A stretch of DNA of 43,411 nt from Promethearchaeota archaeon (GTDB lineage: Archaea > Asgardarchaeota > Lokiarchaeia > Sigyniarchaeales > SOKP01). Location: positions 1 through 43,411 of the forward strand of contig JAFGOA010000198.1 in the NCBI GenBank assembly GCA_016926735.1, given 5' to 3'. Each line of letters begins with the position of its first letter. Position 1 is the stretch's first letter. Both the position numbers and the translations under genes were made by a program. Shown here piece after piece: positions 26,531 through 35,552 of this stretch. The notes under the pieces were generated by a model. It made no database searches, was not told where the DNA came from, and worked only from the letters and a program-made list of their open reading frames with translations.

Positions 26531-27328
26531 ATGCCTAGAAAGTATATCTTTGGTCCTGTTAAATCAAGACGTTTAGGTTTATCTCTCGGTATAGATATTT
26601 TACTAAAAAAAAAGACCTGTACTTTTAATTGTGTTTATTGCGAAATAGGTTGTACGAATCCAAATCACTTAGTATCTCCAGAATATAGAATTCATAATCC
26701 CCCAAAACCTGCTTTTCAGAAAGAACTTAAAGATATGCTAAAATTTACTCCAAATCTGAATAGTATTACCTTTGGTTATAATGGAGAACCAACATTAAAT
26801 GAAAATATTATAGATTTTCTTAAAATTGCATATCAAATTAGAGATGAAAAAGAATGGAATAAGAAACCAAGAATGTCATTATTAACTAATTCTACTACAC
26901 TATATAATAAAGAAATAAGAGCGAAGATATCACAATTTGAATATATCATAGCTAAATTAGATGCTGGGACTGAAAAAGATTTTAAAATAACAAATAGACC
27001 CCATAAAAATATATCTGATATCAATATTATAGTAGATTCATTGATAAAATTGAAGAGAGAAATGCCAATAAATAATAAACTAGCAATTCAAATTCTATTA
27101 TATAACTCATATATAAGCAAGAGATATTCAAATAACAATAAACAAAATATATATCAATTAGGTTATGCTCTAAAAAAAATAAAACCAGATTATGTACAAT
27201 TATATTCAATCTCTAGAATTCCTGCTGAACCAACAATTTACTCTATTAATACCTCAGAATTGGAAAAAATTTCAAATAAACTAAAAAAGATAATAGATGA
27301 CAATTCAATAACTATTTATCACTATTAA
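26531..27328 (+). CDS. Radical SAM protein, COG0731-like
   Basis: A 265-residue radical SAM protein. It opens with FGPVKSRRLGLSLGID (7-22), typical of a widespread COG0731-type family, followed by the cluster motif CTFNCVYC (C30, C34, C37) and an extra C41. ITFGYNGEPTLNENI contains the GEP motif for SAM binding. The second half (ISRIPAEPTIYSINTSEL) matches the family's end. The reaction is not known for most members; some relatives act in tRNA wyosine synthesis, but this short form lacks the TYW1 features. It sits 35 bp ahead of a ROK kinase gene on the same strand. Confidence 0.8.
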   Translation: MPRKYIFGPVKSRRLGLSLGIDILLKKKTCTFNCVYCEIGCTNPNHLVSPEYRIHNPPKPAFQKELKDMLKFTPNLNSITFGYNGEPTLNENIIDFLKIAYQIRDEKEWNKKPRMSLLTNSTTLYNKEIRAKISQFEYIIAKLDAGTEKDFKITNRPHKNISDINIIVDSLIKLKREMPINNKLAIQILLYNSYISKRYSNNNKQNIYQLGYALKKIKPDYVQLYSISRIPAEPTIYSINTSELEKISNKLKKIIDDNSITIYHY

Positions 27329-27374
27329 TTTTATTTAAAATAAATTATTAATATTACCAAAGGTGAGAATTTTA

Positions 27375-28388
27375 TTGGAAAAATACATTGTAGGATGTGA
27401 TATTGGAGGTACTTGGGTCCGTGTTGCCATTTGTAAGTTAAGTTTGAGAAATGAAGACATTATTGTTAAAAAGGAAAGGACTCTAAAGGAAGATGAGAAC
27501 TCAATTAGTAAACAAATATGTAAGTTATTAAACTTATTAATTAAAGAAAAGGATCTAAAAGAAGAACAAATTCTTGGAATTGGATTAGCTTCAGCTGGTC
27601 CTTTAGATATAAACAAAGGTATAGTATTTAATAATGCAAATTTAGGATTTAAAGAAATCCCTCTTAAAGAACCAATTAAGAAAATATTTCCAGAGATTCC
27701 CCTCTATCTTATTAATGATTGTAACGCAGCTGTGTTAGGTGTTCATTTTTTTGAGGCAGATAATGATGAAAAAGACAATATTGCTTACATCACTATGTCC
27801 ACTGGTATAGGTGGGGGAGTTATATGTAATGGAAATCTCATTTTAGGAAAAGACGGAAATGCTTCAGAAATAGGACATATGATTCTAGAACCCAATAGCA
27901 TAAATAAATGCAATTGTGGTGCTTATGGATGTTGGGAAGTATTTAGTTCTGGAACAGGTATAAGAAATAGAACTTTAGATGCAATCAAAGAAGGAAAATT
28001 GAATTTTGAAAAATTATTAAGATTAGTGGATAATAATCTTTCTCAAATTACAGCTAAGGAAGTATTTGAAGCTGCAAGACAAAACGATGAGCTATCTTTG
28101 AAAATTATTGAAAAATGTATTTTATTTGCGAAAATTGGCATTGGAAGTGTAAATAACTTTTATGATTGTAAATCAATTTATTTTGGCGGAGCATTAATGG
28201 AAAACTCAGAACAGATAATCAATCCACTTCAAGAGCAATTTAAATCAGATCCTATAAAATTCACAATAAATCGTCCACCAATACTAAAAATAAGTAAATT
28301 TAAAAGTGAAATCGGTATAAAGGGTGCATTAGCTTATATTAAATACAAATTGGAAAAAAATGGAGTAGTAGCTTTTTGTACTGAATAA
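27375..28388 (+). CDS. ROK family sugar kinase (glucokinase-like)
   Basis: A ROK protein of about 337 residues. The ATP phosphate loop IVGCDIGGTWVRVAI is at the N-terminus, the catalytic Asp lies in LINDCNAAVLG, TGIGGGVICNG is the second glycine-rich loop, and EIGHMIL plus CNCGAYGCWEVFSSG supply the His and Cys ligands of the ROK zinc site. There is no DNA-binding helix-turn-helix, so this is a kinase rather than a ROK repressor. The substrate is probably glucose or another hexose. I prefer the TTG at 27375 over the GTG at 27363: AGGTGA (27361-27366) is the ribosome site, the GTG is inside it, and the TTG comes nine bases after its core. It follows the radical SAM gene at 35 bp. Confidence 0.9.
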   Translation: MEKYIVGCDIGGTWVRVAICKLSLRNEDIIVKKERTLKEDENSISKQICKLLNLLIKEKDLKEEQILGIGLASAGPLDINKGIVFNNANLGFKEIPLKEPIKKIFPEIPLYLINDCNAAVLGVHFFEADNDEKDNIAYITMSTGIGGGVICNGNLILGKDGNASEIGHMILEPNSINKCNCGAYGCWEVFSSGTGIRNRTLDAIKEGKLNFEKLLRLVDNNLSQITAKEVFEAARQNDELSLKIIEKCILFAKIGIGSVNNFYDCKSIYFGGALMENSEQIINPLQEQFKSDPIKFTINRPPILKISKFKSEIGIKGALAYIKYKLEKNGVVAFCTE

Positions 28389-28535
28389 ATTCCTCATTTT
28401 ATACCTTTATAATAATGGGTCTAAATACTTATAGTTCTTGATTATGATATAAACAATCATAAATTTTATTTTGAATTATGTATATATCTATTTATTCTTA
28501 TTTATATTGAATACAAAATTGATGTGATTAATAAA

Positions 28536-28712
28536 ATGGTAAAATGTGAATGTCCTTCCTGTTATTATGAGTTTGAGCTAGACGAAGGTACTATTGTTGG
28601 AGAAATTGTTACTTGTTCTGATTGTGGAGTTGATTTGGAAGTAACTAAAATAGAAAATGAAGTTGCCACAGTTGAAGTAGCTGAAAAGACTGAAGAAGAT
28701 TGGGGAGAATAA
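28536..28712 (+). CDS. lysW: LysW-like amino-group carrier protein
   Basis: A 58-residue acidic zinc-ribbon protein starting MVKCECPSCYYEFELDEG, with a second pair CSDCG, and ending EDWGE. The CxxC zinc ribbon plus the C-terminal EDWGE is the hallmark of LysW, whose last Glu is joined to alpha-aminoadipate or glutamate to protect the amino group during lysine or arginine synthesis. The ATG at 28536 is favoured; the GTG at 28524 is in a GATGTGATT stretch that may be the ribosome site. Unusually, no LysX, LysZ, LysY, LysJ or LysK gene is in the window, so the carrier is encoded apart from its pathway. A different role of this ribbon is possible. Confidence 0.85.
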   Translation: MVKCECPSCYYEFELDEGTIVGEIVTCSDCGVDLEVTKIENEVATVEVAEKTEEDWGE

Positions 28713-28833
28713 TTTATCTATCATTCTCGAGTTTTTAATTCTTCTTGATTAATCTTGTTTTATAAATTTATATATTATTATTATACTGATTTTTAGGTTT
28801 TAACTAATTTTTTTTCAGTAAAATTATTTTAAG

Positions 28834-30657
28834 TTACTTCAATATTTCTAGAATTTTTTGAGCTAAATTTTTTCCAACAATCTCAGAAATGTCTTGAAAG
28901 GAAGCTTTTTTAATACCTTCAATGCTACCAAACTTATTAAAAAGCATATTTCTTTTGGCAGGTCCTATTCCCTTAATATTTTCAAGAATTGATTTAGATA
29001 TTCTTTTTTCTCTTTGTTTTTTATGTAATCTCACAGCAAATCTATGTGCCTCATCTCTGATATGTTGAAATAGTCTTAAAATTGATGAATTATTCGGTAA
29101 TCTTATAGATTCTTTTTGATTTAATATGAAAATCTCTTCTAATCTTTTAGCTAAACTTATTATTGGAATCTCAAGACCTAAATCTTCAATAATTTTACCC
29201 GCAGCATTTAATTGTCCTTTACCTCCATCAATTAAAATTAAATCTGGTAAAACACCATTTCTTTTCATAATTGAACTATATCTTCTTTTAATAACTTCTT
29301 TCATCATTCCTACATCATCAGGAGTTGATTTTGATTTAATTTTATAATGTCGATATTTTTGATTAAATGGTCTACCTTCAAGAAAATACACCATAGAACC
29401 AGTTGCATCCTTACCCTCTATATTTGAAATATCAAATCCTTCAATTATTCGAGGTATAGTTGGTAAATCTAATAAAACTTTGATTTCCTCTAATACTCTC
29501 TCTTGATCTAATCCTTCTTTTTGTTTAATCTCTTCTATTTGTATTTGTTGGAAAACCATAACTTTAGCATTTTTAAATGCGATTTTTAGAAGAGCCTGTT
29601 CATTATAATCAATTGGAGCTCTAATCTTGATGTTTTCTTTTTTATTTTTAAGAATATCATTTAATAAAACAAAATTATCTGAAAATTGAGGTATTACGAT
29701 AATGTCTGGTATACTATATGAAAGATCTTGATAATATTGAACTAAAAGAGATATTAATAACTCTTTTTTTTTTACTATTTTATCATTTAGATCAATATTA
29801 AATTGACTTTTTTTCATTATTTTACCTTCTTGTATATGAATTATTATCAGTGAAAAAAAGTTTTTTTCACTATAATATTGAACTATGTCTTTACTTTGCT
29901 CTTCATAAAGAATTACATGCTGCTTAATTGTTGAGTTTTCAATAGCATCTAATTTATCTCTCCAAAAAGAAGCAGCTTCATATTTCTGAGATTTTGCCGC
30001 ATTTTCCATATTATTTTTGATTTGCTTTTTTAGATCTGTAGTTTTACCATCTAAAAACAGGTCAATTTTTTTTATATTTTCAAGATAATCCTCTTTACTT
30101 ATTATACCAATGCAAGGACCCAGGCATAGTTTTAACTGATAATAAAGGCAATGTTTCTTCCGTTGTTTTATTTTATTCTTACAAGAACAAAAAGGGAATA
30201 TTTTTCTTAAATCTCTTAAGATTCTTTGAATATTTCCTTTATCGGTATATGGTCCAAAGAATTTATTTTTTTGATTAAAATGATGAGGGTTTCTTATAAT
30301 TAGAACTCTTGGGAATTCTTCTGAATATGTAATCATAACCCAAGGATATGTTTTTGAATCTCGCATTAAAACATTAAAAGGAGGGCGATGCTTCTTAATT
30401 AAGATATTTTCTAGTATTAATGCTTCTTTTTCATTTTCTGTTACTATAAAATCAATAGAATAAATCTTACTAACTAAATCCTTTATTTTTTCTCCATAAT
30501 AAGGATCACTAAAAGATGTTTTATTAAAATATTGTGCTACTCTTTTTTTAAGACTAATGGCTTTACCGATATAAATAATAATTCCATTTTCATCTTTAAA
30601 TTGATATATTCCTGGTTCATTTGGTAAACTTTTTCTTTCTAAATCTAAATTATTCAT
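28834..30657 (-). CDS. uvrC: Excinuclease ABC subunit C (UvrC)
   Basis: A 607-residue protein with the full UvrC layout: an N-terminal GIY-YIG nuclease (PGIYQFKDENGIIIYIGKA, 15-33) that makes the 3' incision; a cysteine cluster (CSCKNK, CLYYQLKLCLGPC) near 157-181; a UVR motif (MENAAKSQKYEAASFWRDKL) near 212-231; an RNase H-like domain for the 5' incision (GFDISNIEGKDATGSMVYF, LILIDGGKGQL); and C-terminal helix-hairpin-helix motifs (LENIKGIGPAKRNMLFNKFGS). Length is normal for the family. UvrABC is a bacterial-type repair system found in part of the Archaea through transfer. uvrA and uvrB are not in this window. It is convergent with the lysW gene. Confidence 0.96.
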   Translation of the reverse strand: MNNLDLERKSLPNEPGIYQFKDENGIIIYIGKAISLKKRVAQYFNKTSFSDPYYGEKIKDLVSKIYSIDFIVTENEKEALILENILIKKHRPPFNVLMRDSKTYPWVMITYSEEFPRVLIIRNPHHFNQKNKFFGPYTDKGNIQRILRDLRKIFPFCSCKNKIKQRKKHCLYYQLKLCLGPCIGIISKEDYLENIKKIDLFLDGKTTDLKKQIKNNMENAAKSQKYEAASFWRDKLDAIENSTIKQHVILYEEQSKDIVQYYSEKNFFSLIIIHIQEGKIMKKSQFNIDLNDKIVKKKELLISLLVQYYQDLSYSIPDIIVIPQFSDNFVLLNDILKNKKENIKIRAPIDYNEQALLKIAFKNAKVMVFQQIQIEEIKQKEGLDQERVLEEIKVLLDLPTIPRIIEGFDISNIEGKDATGSMVYFLEGRPFNQKYRHYKIKSKSTPDDVGMMKEVIKRRYSSIMKRNGVLPDLILIDGGKGQLNAAGKIIEDLGLEIPIISLAKRLEEIFILNQKESIRLPNNSSILRLFQHIRDEAHRFAVRLHKKQREKRISKSILENIKGIGPAKRNMLFNKFGSIEGIKKASFQDISEIVGKNLAQKILEILK

Positions 30658-30828
30658 ATATTTTCAATATTATCGTAAATTTAACAGTGTTAATTTATCA
30701 TTTATATTTAAGCAAACAAAATAATATTTTTTTTTCCTTTATTTAAAATAAGATGGATCTTCGATTTTTTGCACTAATAAAAAAATTATTTTATTGACAA
30801 TAAATTATTATCATTTATTATTTTCCAA

Positions 30829-30838
30829 TTTATATAAA
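30829..30838 (+). promoter_or_regulatory. TATA box for the zinc-ribbon gene
   Basis: TTTATATAAA, preceded by CCAA, ends 20 bp before the ATG at 30859. With the usual 22-27 bp from TATA centre to transcription start, the transcript would begin at or near the start codon, that is, leaderless or almost so. No ribosome site is visible before this ATG, in agreement. Confidence 0.5.
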
Positions 30839-30858
30839 GAAATTTTGGTTTTCCTATT

Positions 30859-31287
30859 ATGGTAAACATTAGAATATGTCCAAAATGTAAAAAACCTTCA
30901 TTAACAAATGCTCATAATTTATTGAGTTTTTGGGGTGGAAATACCTTATTAAAATGTAAGGAATGTGATTATCAAGGATACTTTTATTTAGAGATTGATC
31001 CTAATGAATATAAAGACCAAAATGAGGAAAATATCGAAAATTATGATGATTTAACTAAAAAAAATGTTCAAAATATTATTTTTCTTAATTTATGTCATAA
31101 TTGTGGTTCAAAACTAAGAAATAACTCAAATTTCTGTTTTGAATGTGGCTTTAATAAAGAAATAAACGAAAAATTACCCTCTCCAAAATCAATACCAAAA
31201 AATGCTAAAAATTGTCTATATTGTGGTAATAAAATAAAAAAGCGGGATAAGTATTGTGTATCTTGTGGTAATGAGCTCGATCTATAA
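30859..31287 (+). CDS. Triple zinc-ribbon protein
   Basis: A 142-residue protein with three Cys4 ribbons: CPKC...CKEC (8-38), CHNCG...CFECG (about 80-98) and CLYCG...CVSCG (about 120-137). The first ribbon is followed by an acidic linker (EIDPNEYKDQNEENIENYDD). The two C-terminal ribbons are of the short zinc-ribbon_2 type common in archaeal proteins that contact nucleic acids or other proteins. There is no catalytic domain. The function is unknown and could be transcription-related or structural. Two ribbons of the same sort occurring together suggest internal duplication. Confidence 0.7.
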   Translation: MVNIRICPKCKKPSLTNAHNLLSFWGGNTLLKCKECDYQGYFYLEIDPNEYKDQNEENIENYDDLTKKNVQNIIFLNLCHNCGSKLRNNSNFCFECGFNKEINEKLPSPKSIPKNAKNCLYCGNKIKKRDKYCVSCGNELDL

Positions 31288-31368
31288 TCATCTATCTTCA
31301 TTCTTTTAATAAATAAATTAGTAGATCTACTTATTTTATACATTTAAAACTAATAAATATGAATAAAA

Positions 31369-31378
31369 TTATATATAT
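31369..31378 (+). promoter_or_regulatory. TATA box for the R15P isomerase gene
   Basis: TTATATATAT about 23-32 bp before the ATG at 31401, which would again give a very short or absent leader. Only a weak ribosome-site-like GGA precedes the ATG (GGATTAGGAATATATT), so leaderless expression is plausible. The motif is common in this DNA and the call is tentative. Confidence 0.4.
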
Positions 31379-31400
31379 CCATATGGATTAGGAATATATT

Positions 31401-32348
31401 ATGGAAAAATTACTTAAAAATGCTGAAAAAATAAAGTCGCTCGAAATTCAAGGTGCAGCTAACGTAGCCCTCTCTGCAATACAATTCTTAAGTGATTATG
31501 CTCATGAGATCGAAAAAGAATGTCAATGTCCTGATGATTGGTTCATTAAATTGGATGAGGTAAAATCAATTCTATTCAAAACAAGAGAAACAGAACCTAC
31601 TATGAGAAATGGTTTAGATTATATAATAAACAAATTAAAAAAAAAGGAGAATCAAATTAAATGTGGTAATATATTAGAATTGATTTCTAAATATAAAGAA
31701 GAATATATTAATATGATTGAAAACGCGAGAGAAAAAATAGCTGAATTTGGTGCTAGAAGAATTCCAGAAACTCCTTCTGAAAATGAATTTATTGTTATGA
31801 CTCATTGTCATTCCTCATTTGTAGATGCAATTCTTTTAAAAGCTAAAACACAAGGAAAAATGTTTAAAGTAATTTCAACAGAAACTAGACCACGATATCA
31901 AGGAAGAAAAAGTGCTAAAATATTAACGGATGCGGGTATTGAAGTTATTCATGTTGTTGATAGCGCTATGCGATGGGCTGTAAATTATTTTGAGGTTGAT
32001 TTAATTTTAATTGGTGCTGATTCAATTACCTCTGAGGGTACAGTATTAAATAAGATTGGTTCAAGACTGCTTGCATTAGTGGCACATGAAGAACATGTCC
32101 CTTTTTATGTAGCTTCTCCCTTACTTAAATACAATCCTCAGACTTCATTAGGGATATTGGAAAAAATCGAAATGAGATCTCCTATTGAAATTTGGGATTC
32201 TCCTCCTGAAAAAATTCAAATATTAAATCCTGCATTTGAAACTATAAGTAGAAGATATATAGATGGATTGATAAGTGAAGCAGGAATTTTTGCTTCCAGT
32301 CATGTTCCTACATATTTTGCTAAATTCTATCCAGAATTATTCTTCTAA
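31401..32348 (+). CDS. Ribose-1,5-bisphosphate isomerase / aIF2B-like protein
   Basis: A 315-residue member of the eIF2B alpha-beta-delta/MtnA/R15P isomerase superfamily. The N-terminal helical domain (1-120) is followed by the Rossmann-like domain with THCHSS (C136), VISTETRPRYQGR, GADSI (D207) and VLNKIGSRLLALVAHE. Cys136 and Asp207 fall where the catalytic Cys and Asp of archaeal R15P isomerase lie, and HEEHVPFYVAS is the matching substrate loop. R15P isomerase makes ribulose-1,5-bisphosphate for form III RuBisCO in AMP breakdown; a RuBisCO gene is 1.4 kb away on the other strand, which supports that role over a translation factor. AMP phosphorylase is not in the window. Confidence 0.82.
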   Translation: MEKLLKNAEKIKSLEIQGAANVALSAIQFLSDYAHEIEKECQCPDDWFIKLDEVKSILFKTRETEPTMRNGLDYIINKLKKKENQIKCGNILELISKYKEEYINMIENAREKIAEFGARRIPETPSENEFIVMTHCHSSFVDAILLKAKTQGKMFKVISTETRPRYQGRKSAKILTDAGIEVIHVVDSAMRWAVNYFEVDLILIGADSITSEGTVLNKIGSRLLALVAHEEHVPFYVASPLLKYNPQTSLGILEKIEMRSPIEIWDSPPEKIQILNPAFETISRRYIDGLISEAGIFASSHVPTYFAKFYPELFF

Positions 32349-32567
32349 ACTTTCAAACTTTAATTTTAAAAAAAAGAATTGTTATTTTCCTAAATTTAAA
32401 AAATAAATCAAAAAATTTATTAGAAATGCATATTTCAATAAAAATATAAGCGAATAGTTTAATAGATATATAAAATTCAAAAAAAAAGAAATAATAAAAC
32501 GAAGAAAAATCCCTTTTTCTATTGAATAAATATATTGAATTTTATATTAATAACTTATGAATCAAGA

Positions 32568-33749
32568 ATGACAAAAATACAAGTTAATAAAAAAATGACA
32601 GAAATCTCATTTAAAACCTTAAATATAAGTAATGAGCATATTGAAGCTTTAAAAAATATAAATATTGAAAAACCTACAGAAGTGCAAGAGAAAGTAATTC
32701 CTTTAATATTAGAAGGACGTGATATAATAACACAAAGTAAAACAGGTACAGGTAAAACTTATGCGTATTTATTACCAATTATTCAAAAATTATCTTTTAC
32801 AAAAAATGAATGTCTCATAATAGTACCTGTAAGAGAACTTGCTCTTCAAGTTGTTGATTTTATAAATAATTTAGAACAAGATCATGTAAAATCTTTTCCA
32901 ATATATGGAGGAGTTTCAATAGAAAGACAAATTAAAGAATTAAATAAAGGACAGAATATAATTGTCGGCACTCCAGGTCGATTATTAGATATATATAATA
33001 GAGGTATTTTAAAATTAAATAATATTAAATTTTTAGTATTAGATGAAGCAGATCGACTTTTAGATATGGGTTTTTTACCAGATATTAAAGCTATACTAAA
33101 CTCAATTAAAAGTAAATTTCAATTTATGTTATTCTCAGCTACCTTTGATGAAAAACTTAAAAAACTAGTTGAGAAGTATGCTAATAATGATATGAAATTT
33201 CTAAATTTAAGTAGGGACAAGCTCACTGTAAAAAATACAAAACAATATTATTATTTGATAAATACATATAGCGAAAAATACAAATACCTAAAACATATTC
33301 TTAAAGATGAAAATCCTAAATCTGCGATTATATTTGTTAATACAAAGAAAACTGGCAATTGGTTGTCTAATAAAATGAAAACCGATAAATTAAATCTTAA
33401 AGTTGGGTATCTTTCTGGAGATCAAACACAAAATCAAAGAGAAAAAATATTAGATCAATTTAGAAAGAAATATATAAGACTTTTAGTCGCTACTGATGTT
33501 GCTGCGAGAGGTCTTGATATTCAAAATATTTCTCATATTATAAATTATGATGTACCTCAATATCCTGAAAATTATGTTCATAGAATAGGTCGAACATCTA
33601 GACAAAATAAAAAAGGAACAGCAATAACATTATGTTTAGGAGATCAATATAATTTTCTCTGCCAAATAGAGGAAGTAATAAATAAAGAAATAAAACAAAG
33701 AACTCTACGTAATAAAAACAATGATCGTAGAACTGGTTTTTTTCTATAG
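32568..33749 (+). CDS. DEAD-box RNA helicase
   Basis: About 393 residues with all core motifs: the Q-motif (FKTLNISNEHIEAL then PTEVQ), motif I SKTGTGKT, Ia VPVRELALQV, GG, TPGRLL, motif II DEAD, motif III SAT, then IIFVNTKKT, VATDVAARGLD and motif VI HRIGRTSR. It is a minimal RNA helicase with a short basic tail (RNKNNDRRTGFFL), likely unwinding structured RNA. The start is uncertain: TTG 32535, ATG 32568 or ATG 32595. None has a clear ribosome site. The last starts eight residues before the Q-motif, where many family members begin, so 32595 is a serious alternative. It is convergent with the RuBisCO gene, whose stop is about 30 bp away. Confidence 0.92.
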   Translation: MTKIQVNKKMTEISFKTLNISNEHIEALKNINIEKPTEVQEKVIPLILEGRDIITQSKTGTGKTYAYLLPIIQKLSFTKNECLIIVPVRELALQVVDFINNLEQDHVKSFPIYGGVSIERQIKELNKGQNIIVGTPGRLLDIYNRGILKLNNIKFLVLDEADRLLDMGFLPDIKAILNSIKSKFQFMLFSATFDEKLKKLVEKYANNDMKFLNLSRDKLTVKNTKQYYYLINTYSEKYKYLKHILKDENPKSAIIFVNTKKTGNWLSNKMKTDKLNLKVGYLSGDQTQNQREKILDQFRKKYIRLLVATDVAARGLDIQNISHIINYDVPQYPENYVHRIGRTSRQNKKGTAITLCLGDQYNFLCQIEEVINKEIKQRTLRNKNNDRRTGFFL

Positions 33750-33777
33750 AATATCATTTTATCCTTTTTAATTCAAT

Positions 33778-35055
33778 TTATTTTTTCCATTTTTTCAATG
33801 CTGCTTTAAGCTCTGAATTAGTTTTTGCTCTCTCTTCTAAAGTAAAACCATCTATTATTGCATTTACAGCTTGTCTAATTGCTGAAGCACCTGCTAGAGT
33901 TCCATTAGGATGACCATGACAACCCCCTCCAAATTGATATACCATATCAATCCCTAATAAATCAATTAACTTTGGAATATGTAATGGACTTAAACCTCCT
34001 GAAGCTACTGGTAGCGTTGGTTTTATATGATCCCATTCTTGAGAGAGCATAGTTAAATTATTATCCTCAATTGAATTTTTTGTTAGCATTTCATTAATTT
34101 CTAATACTTCTTGTTTATCTCCTTCCATCTTTCCAACTATTGTTCCTGTATGTAATTGATCCATTCCAATTAGACGCATTAATTTCGCTATTGATAACAT
34201 TGTCATTCCATGTTTTTTATTTCTAGTTAGAGCAGCATGCATTGCTCTATGAGCATGAATTACAATATTTTTATTATCTAAATACGTCCTTAATTCTTGT
34301 AAAGCGGAGTAACCTACCGTGATTATATCTACCATAATATATTCTCCACCATAATCTATAACAAAATTAGCTCTTTTTTTCATTAATTCTATTGGTGCCG
34401 TTATATTAGGCATATATATTTTTTTTTCTCCAGTTTTTTCTTCAATTTTATTTCTTACCTTAAAAGTTTCCTCAATTCTTTTTTTAAACTTATTAAAGAC
34501 CATGCTTGTTAAATTTTCATCATCTTTTACAATATCTAATCCACCTAACCATGCTTCTCCACAAACATTAGCATGTTCGATTTCATTTAACCCCACTTTT
34601 GGTTTAACAATTGTACCTAATAATGGTCTTTTTCTAACCTTAGTAAGCTGTCTTATACCCTCTGTACCAAATTTAGGTCCCTTATACATATCTATAAAAT
34701 CCTTTGGGAAGGTTATATCTAATAATCTTAAGTTATCCAATGCTTTCATACCATAAATATTTCCAGCAATGGCGCTAAGAATTTGTGATATATTATTTAA
34801 TTCAAATAAATCTTTATTATAAGCAATCTTAGTAATTCCATTAGGCTCATCAATATAGAAAATTGAAGGTTTCAATCTATTAGCAATTTCTGCAGACATT
34901 GTAACAATATCTGTCCAAGTACCGATTGAACTTTCTTTAGCTATTTCTGTACAAGCATTTTGAAAATCTTTACAATCTTCTGATTTTTCTACATAATACA
35001 TAACAATAAGGTCATTATCATCAGGTATATAGTCCAAATCAATATAATCTACCAT
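33778..35055 (-). CDS. rbcL: RuBisCO large subunit, archaeal form III
   Basis: A 425-residue RuBisCO. Spinach catalytic positions can be matched: E41, T46, W47 (ESSIGTW), N99 (AGNIYG), K151 and K153 (GTIVKPKVGL), carbamylated K177 with D179 and E180 (GGLDIVKDDEN), H269-R270 (HAHRAMHA), H302 (LHTGTIVGK), loop 6 K309, S352 (SGGLS) and the GGG at 376-378. No essential residue is missing, so this is a true carboxylase and not a form IV RuBisCO-like protein. Length and sequence flavour fit form III. With the R15P isomerase at 31401 it can act in AMP salvage, giving 3-phosphoglycerate from ribulose bisphosphate. There is no small subunit. AAAAGGA precedes the ATG. Divergent from the eL22 gene. Confidence 0.95.
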   Translation of the reverse strand: MVDYIDLDYIPDDNDLIVMYYVEKSEDCKDFQNACTEIAKESSIGTWTDIVTMSAEIANRLKPSIFYIDEPNGITKIAYNKDLFELNNISQILSAIAGNIYGMKALDNLRLLDITFPKDFIDMYKGPKFGTEGIRQLTKVRKRPLLGTIVKPKVGLNEIEHANVCGEAWLGGLDIVKDDENLTSMVFNKFKKRIEETFKVRNKIEEKTGEKKIYMPNITAPIELMKKRANFVIDYGGEYIMVDIITVGYSALQELRTYLDNKNIVIHAHRAMHAALTRNKKHGMTMLSIAKLMRLIGMDQLHTGTIVGKMEGDKQEVLEINEMLTKNSIEDNNLTMLSQEWDHIKPTLPVASGGLSPLHIPKLIDLLGIDMVYQFGGGCHGHPNGTLAGASAIRQAVNAIIDGFTLEERAKTNSELKAALKKWKK

Positions 35056-35163
35056 AAAAAATCCTTTTTAATTTACTTTAAAATCTTTTAGTTTAATAAA
35101 TATAAGAAAATAATCATAAAAATTTTATAACATCTTTGATTTAAATAATAAGTGATTTAGGTT

Positions 35164-35496
35164 ATGGCAAAGAAAAAATACCCAAAGAAAATAAAAACAA
35201 CAAAAACAATCTATCTCAATATAAAAGATCTGAGTTTTAATAGTGAACAAAATGTTGATGATTTAATCAGATTCTTAAAGGAACACCTTCCACAATTAGA
35301 TATTTCTAGAGATGGATATGAATTGGCTGTAATAATGCCTGCTGAATTATCAAAACGAGCAATTAGAACAAGAATAAAAAATTTTCTATATAAAAAGAGT
35401 TTAAAAGAAAAATTCCGTCCAATTCAATATAAAACTGATGAAAAAGATGGATATTCTATAAAAGAAAGAAAAGTATTCGAATTTTCATATTATTAA
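35164..35496 (+). CDS. rpl22e: Eukaryote-type ribosomal protein eL22
   Basis: A 110-residue basic protein. After a lysine-rich N-terminus (AKKKYPKKIKTTKTIYLNIKD) come FLKEHLPQLDI and the characteristic C-terminal part: a strand YELAVIMPAELSKRAI, a basic helix (RTRIKNFLYKKSLKEKF), then RPIQYK and a closing strand with KVFEFSYY. This order matches eukaryotic eL22 (EVPFSKRYLKYLTKKYLKK, then LRVV and YELRYF). eL22 is normally absent from Archaea but was reported from Asgard genomes as a eukaryotic signature protein. Sequence identity is low, so the call rests on pattern, size and charge. The gene is divergent from rbcL with 108 bp between and is followed by a CitG-like gene at 56 bp. Confidence 0.75.
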   Translation: MAKKKYPKKIKTTKTIYLNIKDLSFNSEQNVDDLIRFLKEHLPQLDISRDGYELAVIMPAELSKRAIRTRIKNFLYKKSLKEKFRPIQYKTDEKDGYSIKERKVFEFSYY

Positions 35497-35552
35497 ATTC
35501 ATGCTATTTTTTAATTATAATAAATATATTCTTTGTTAACTTCTTTTAAAAT

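Noticed and set aside
32535-32567. TTG start for the DEAD-box helicase at 32535
   Set aside because: It adds residues (MNFILITYESR) with no family counterpart and has no ribosome site; the ATGs at 32568 or 32595 are more natural.
33778-35055. RuBisCO-like protein (form IV)
   Set aside because: All catalytic and carbamylation residues are present, which form IV proteins lack.
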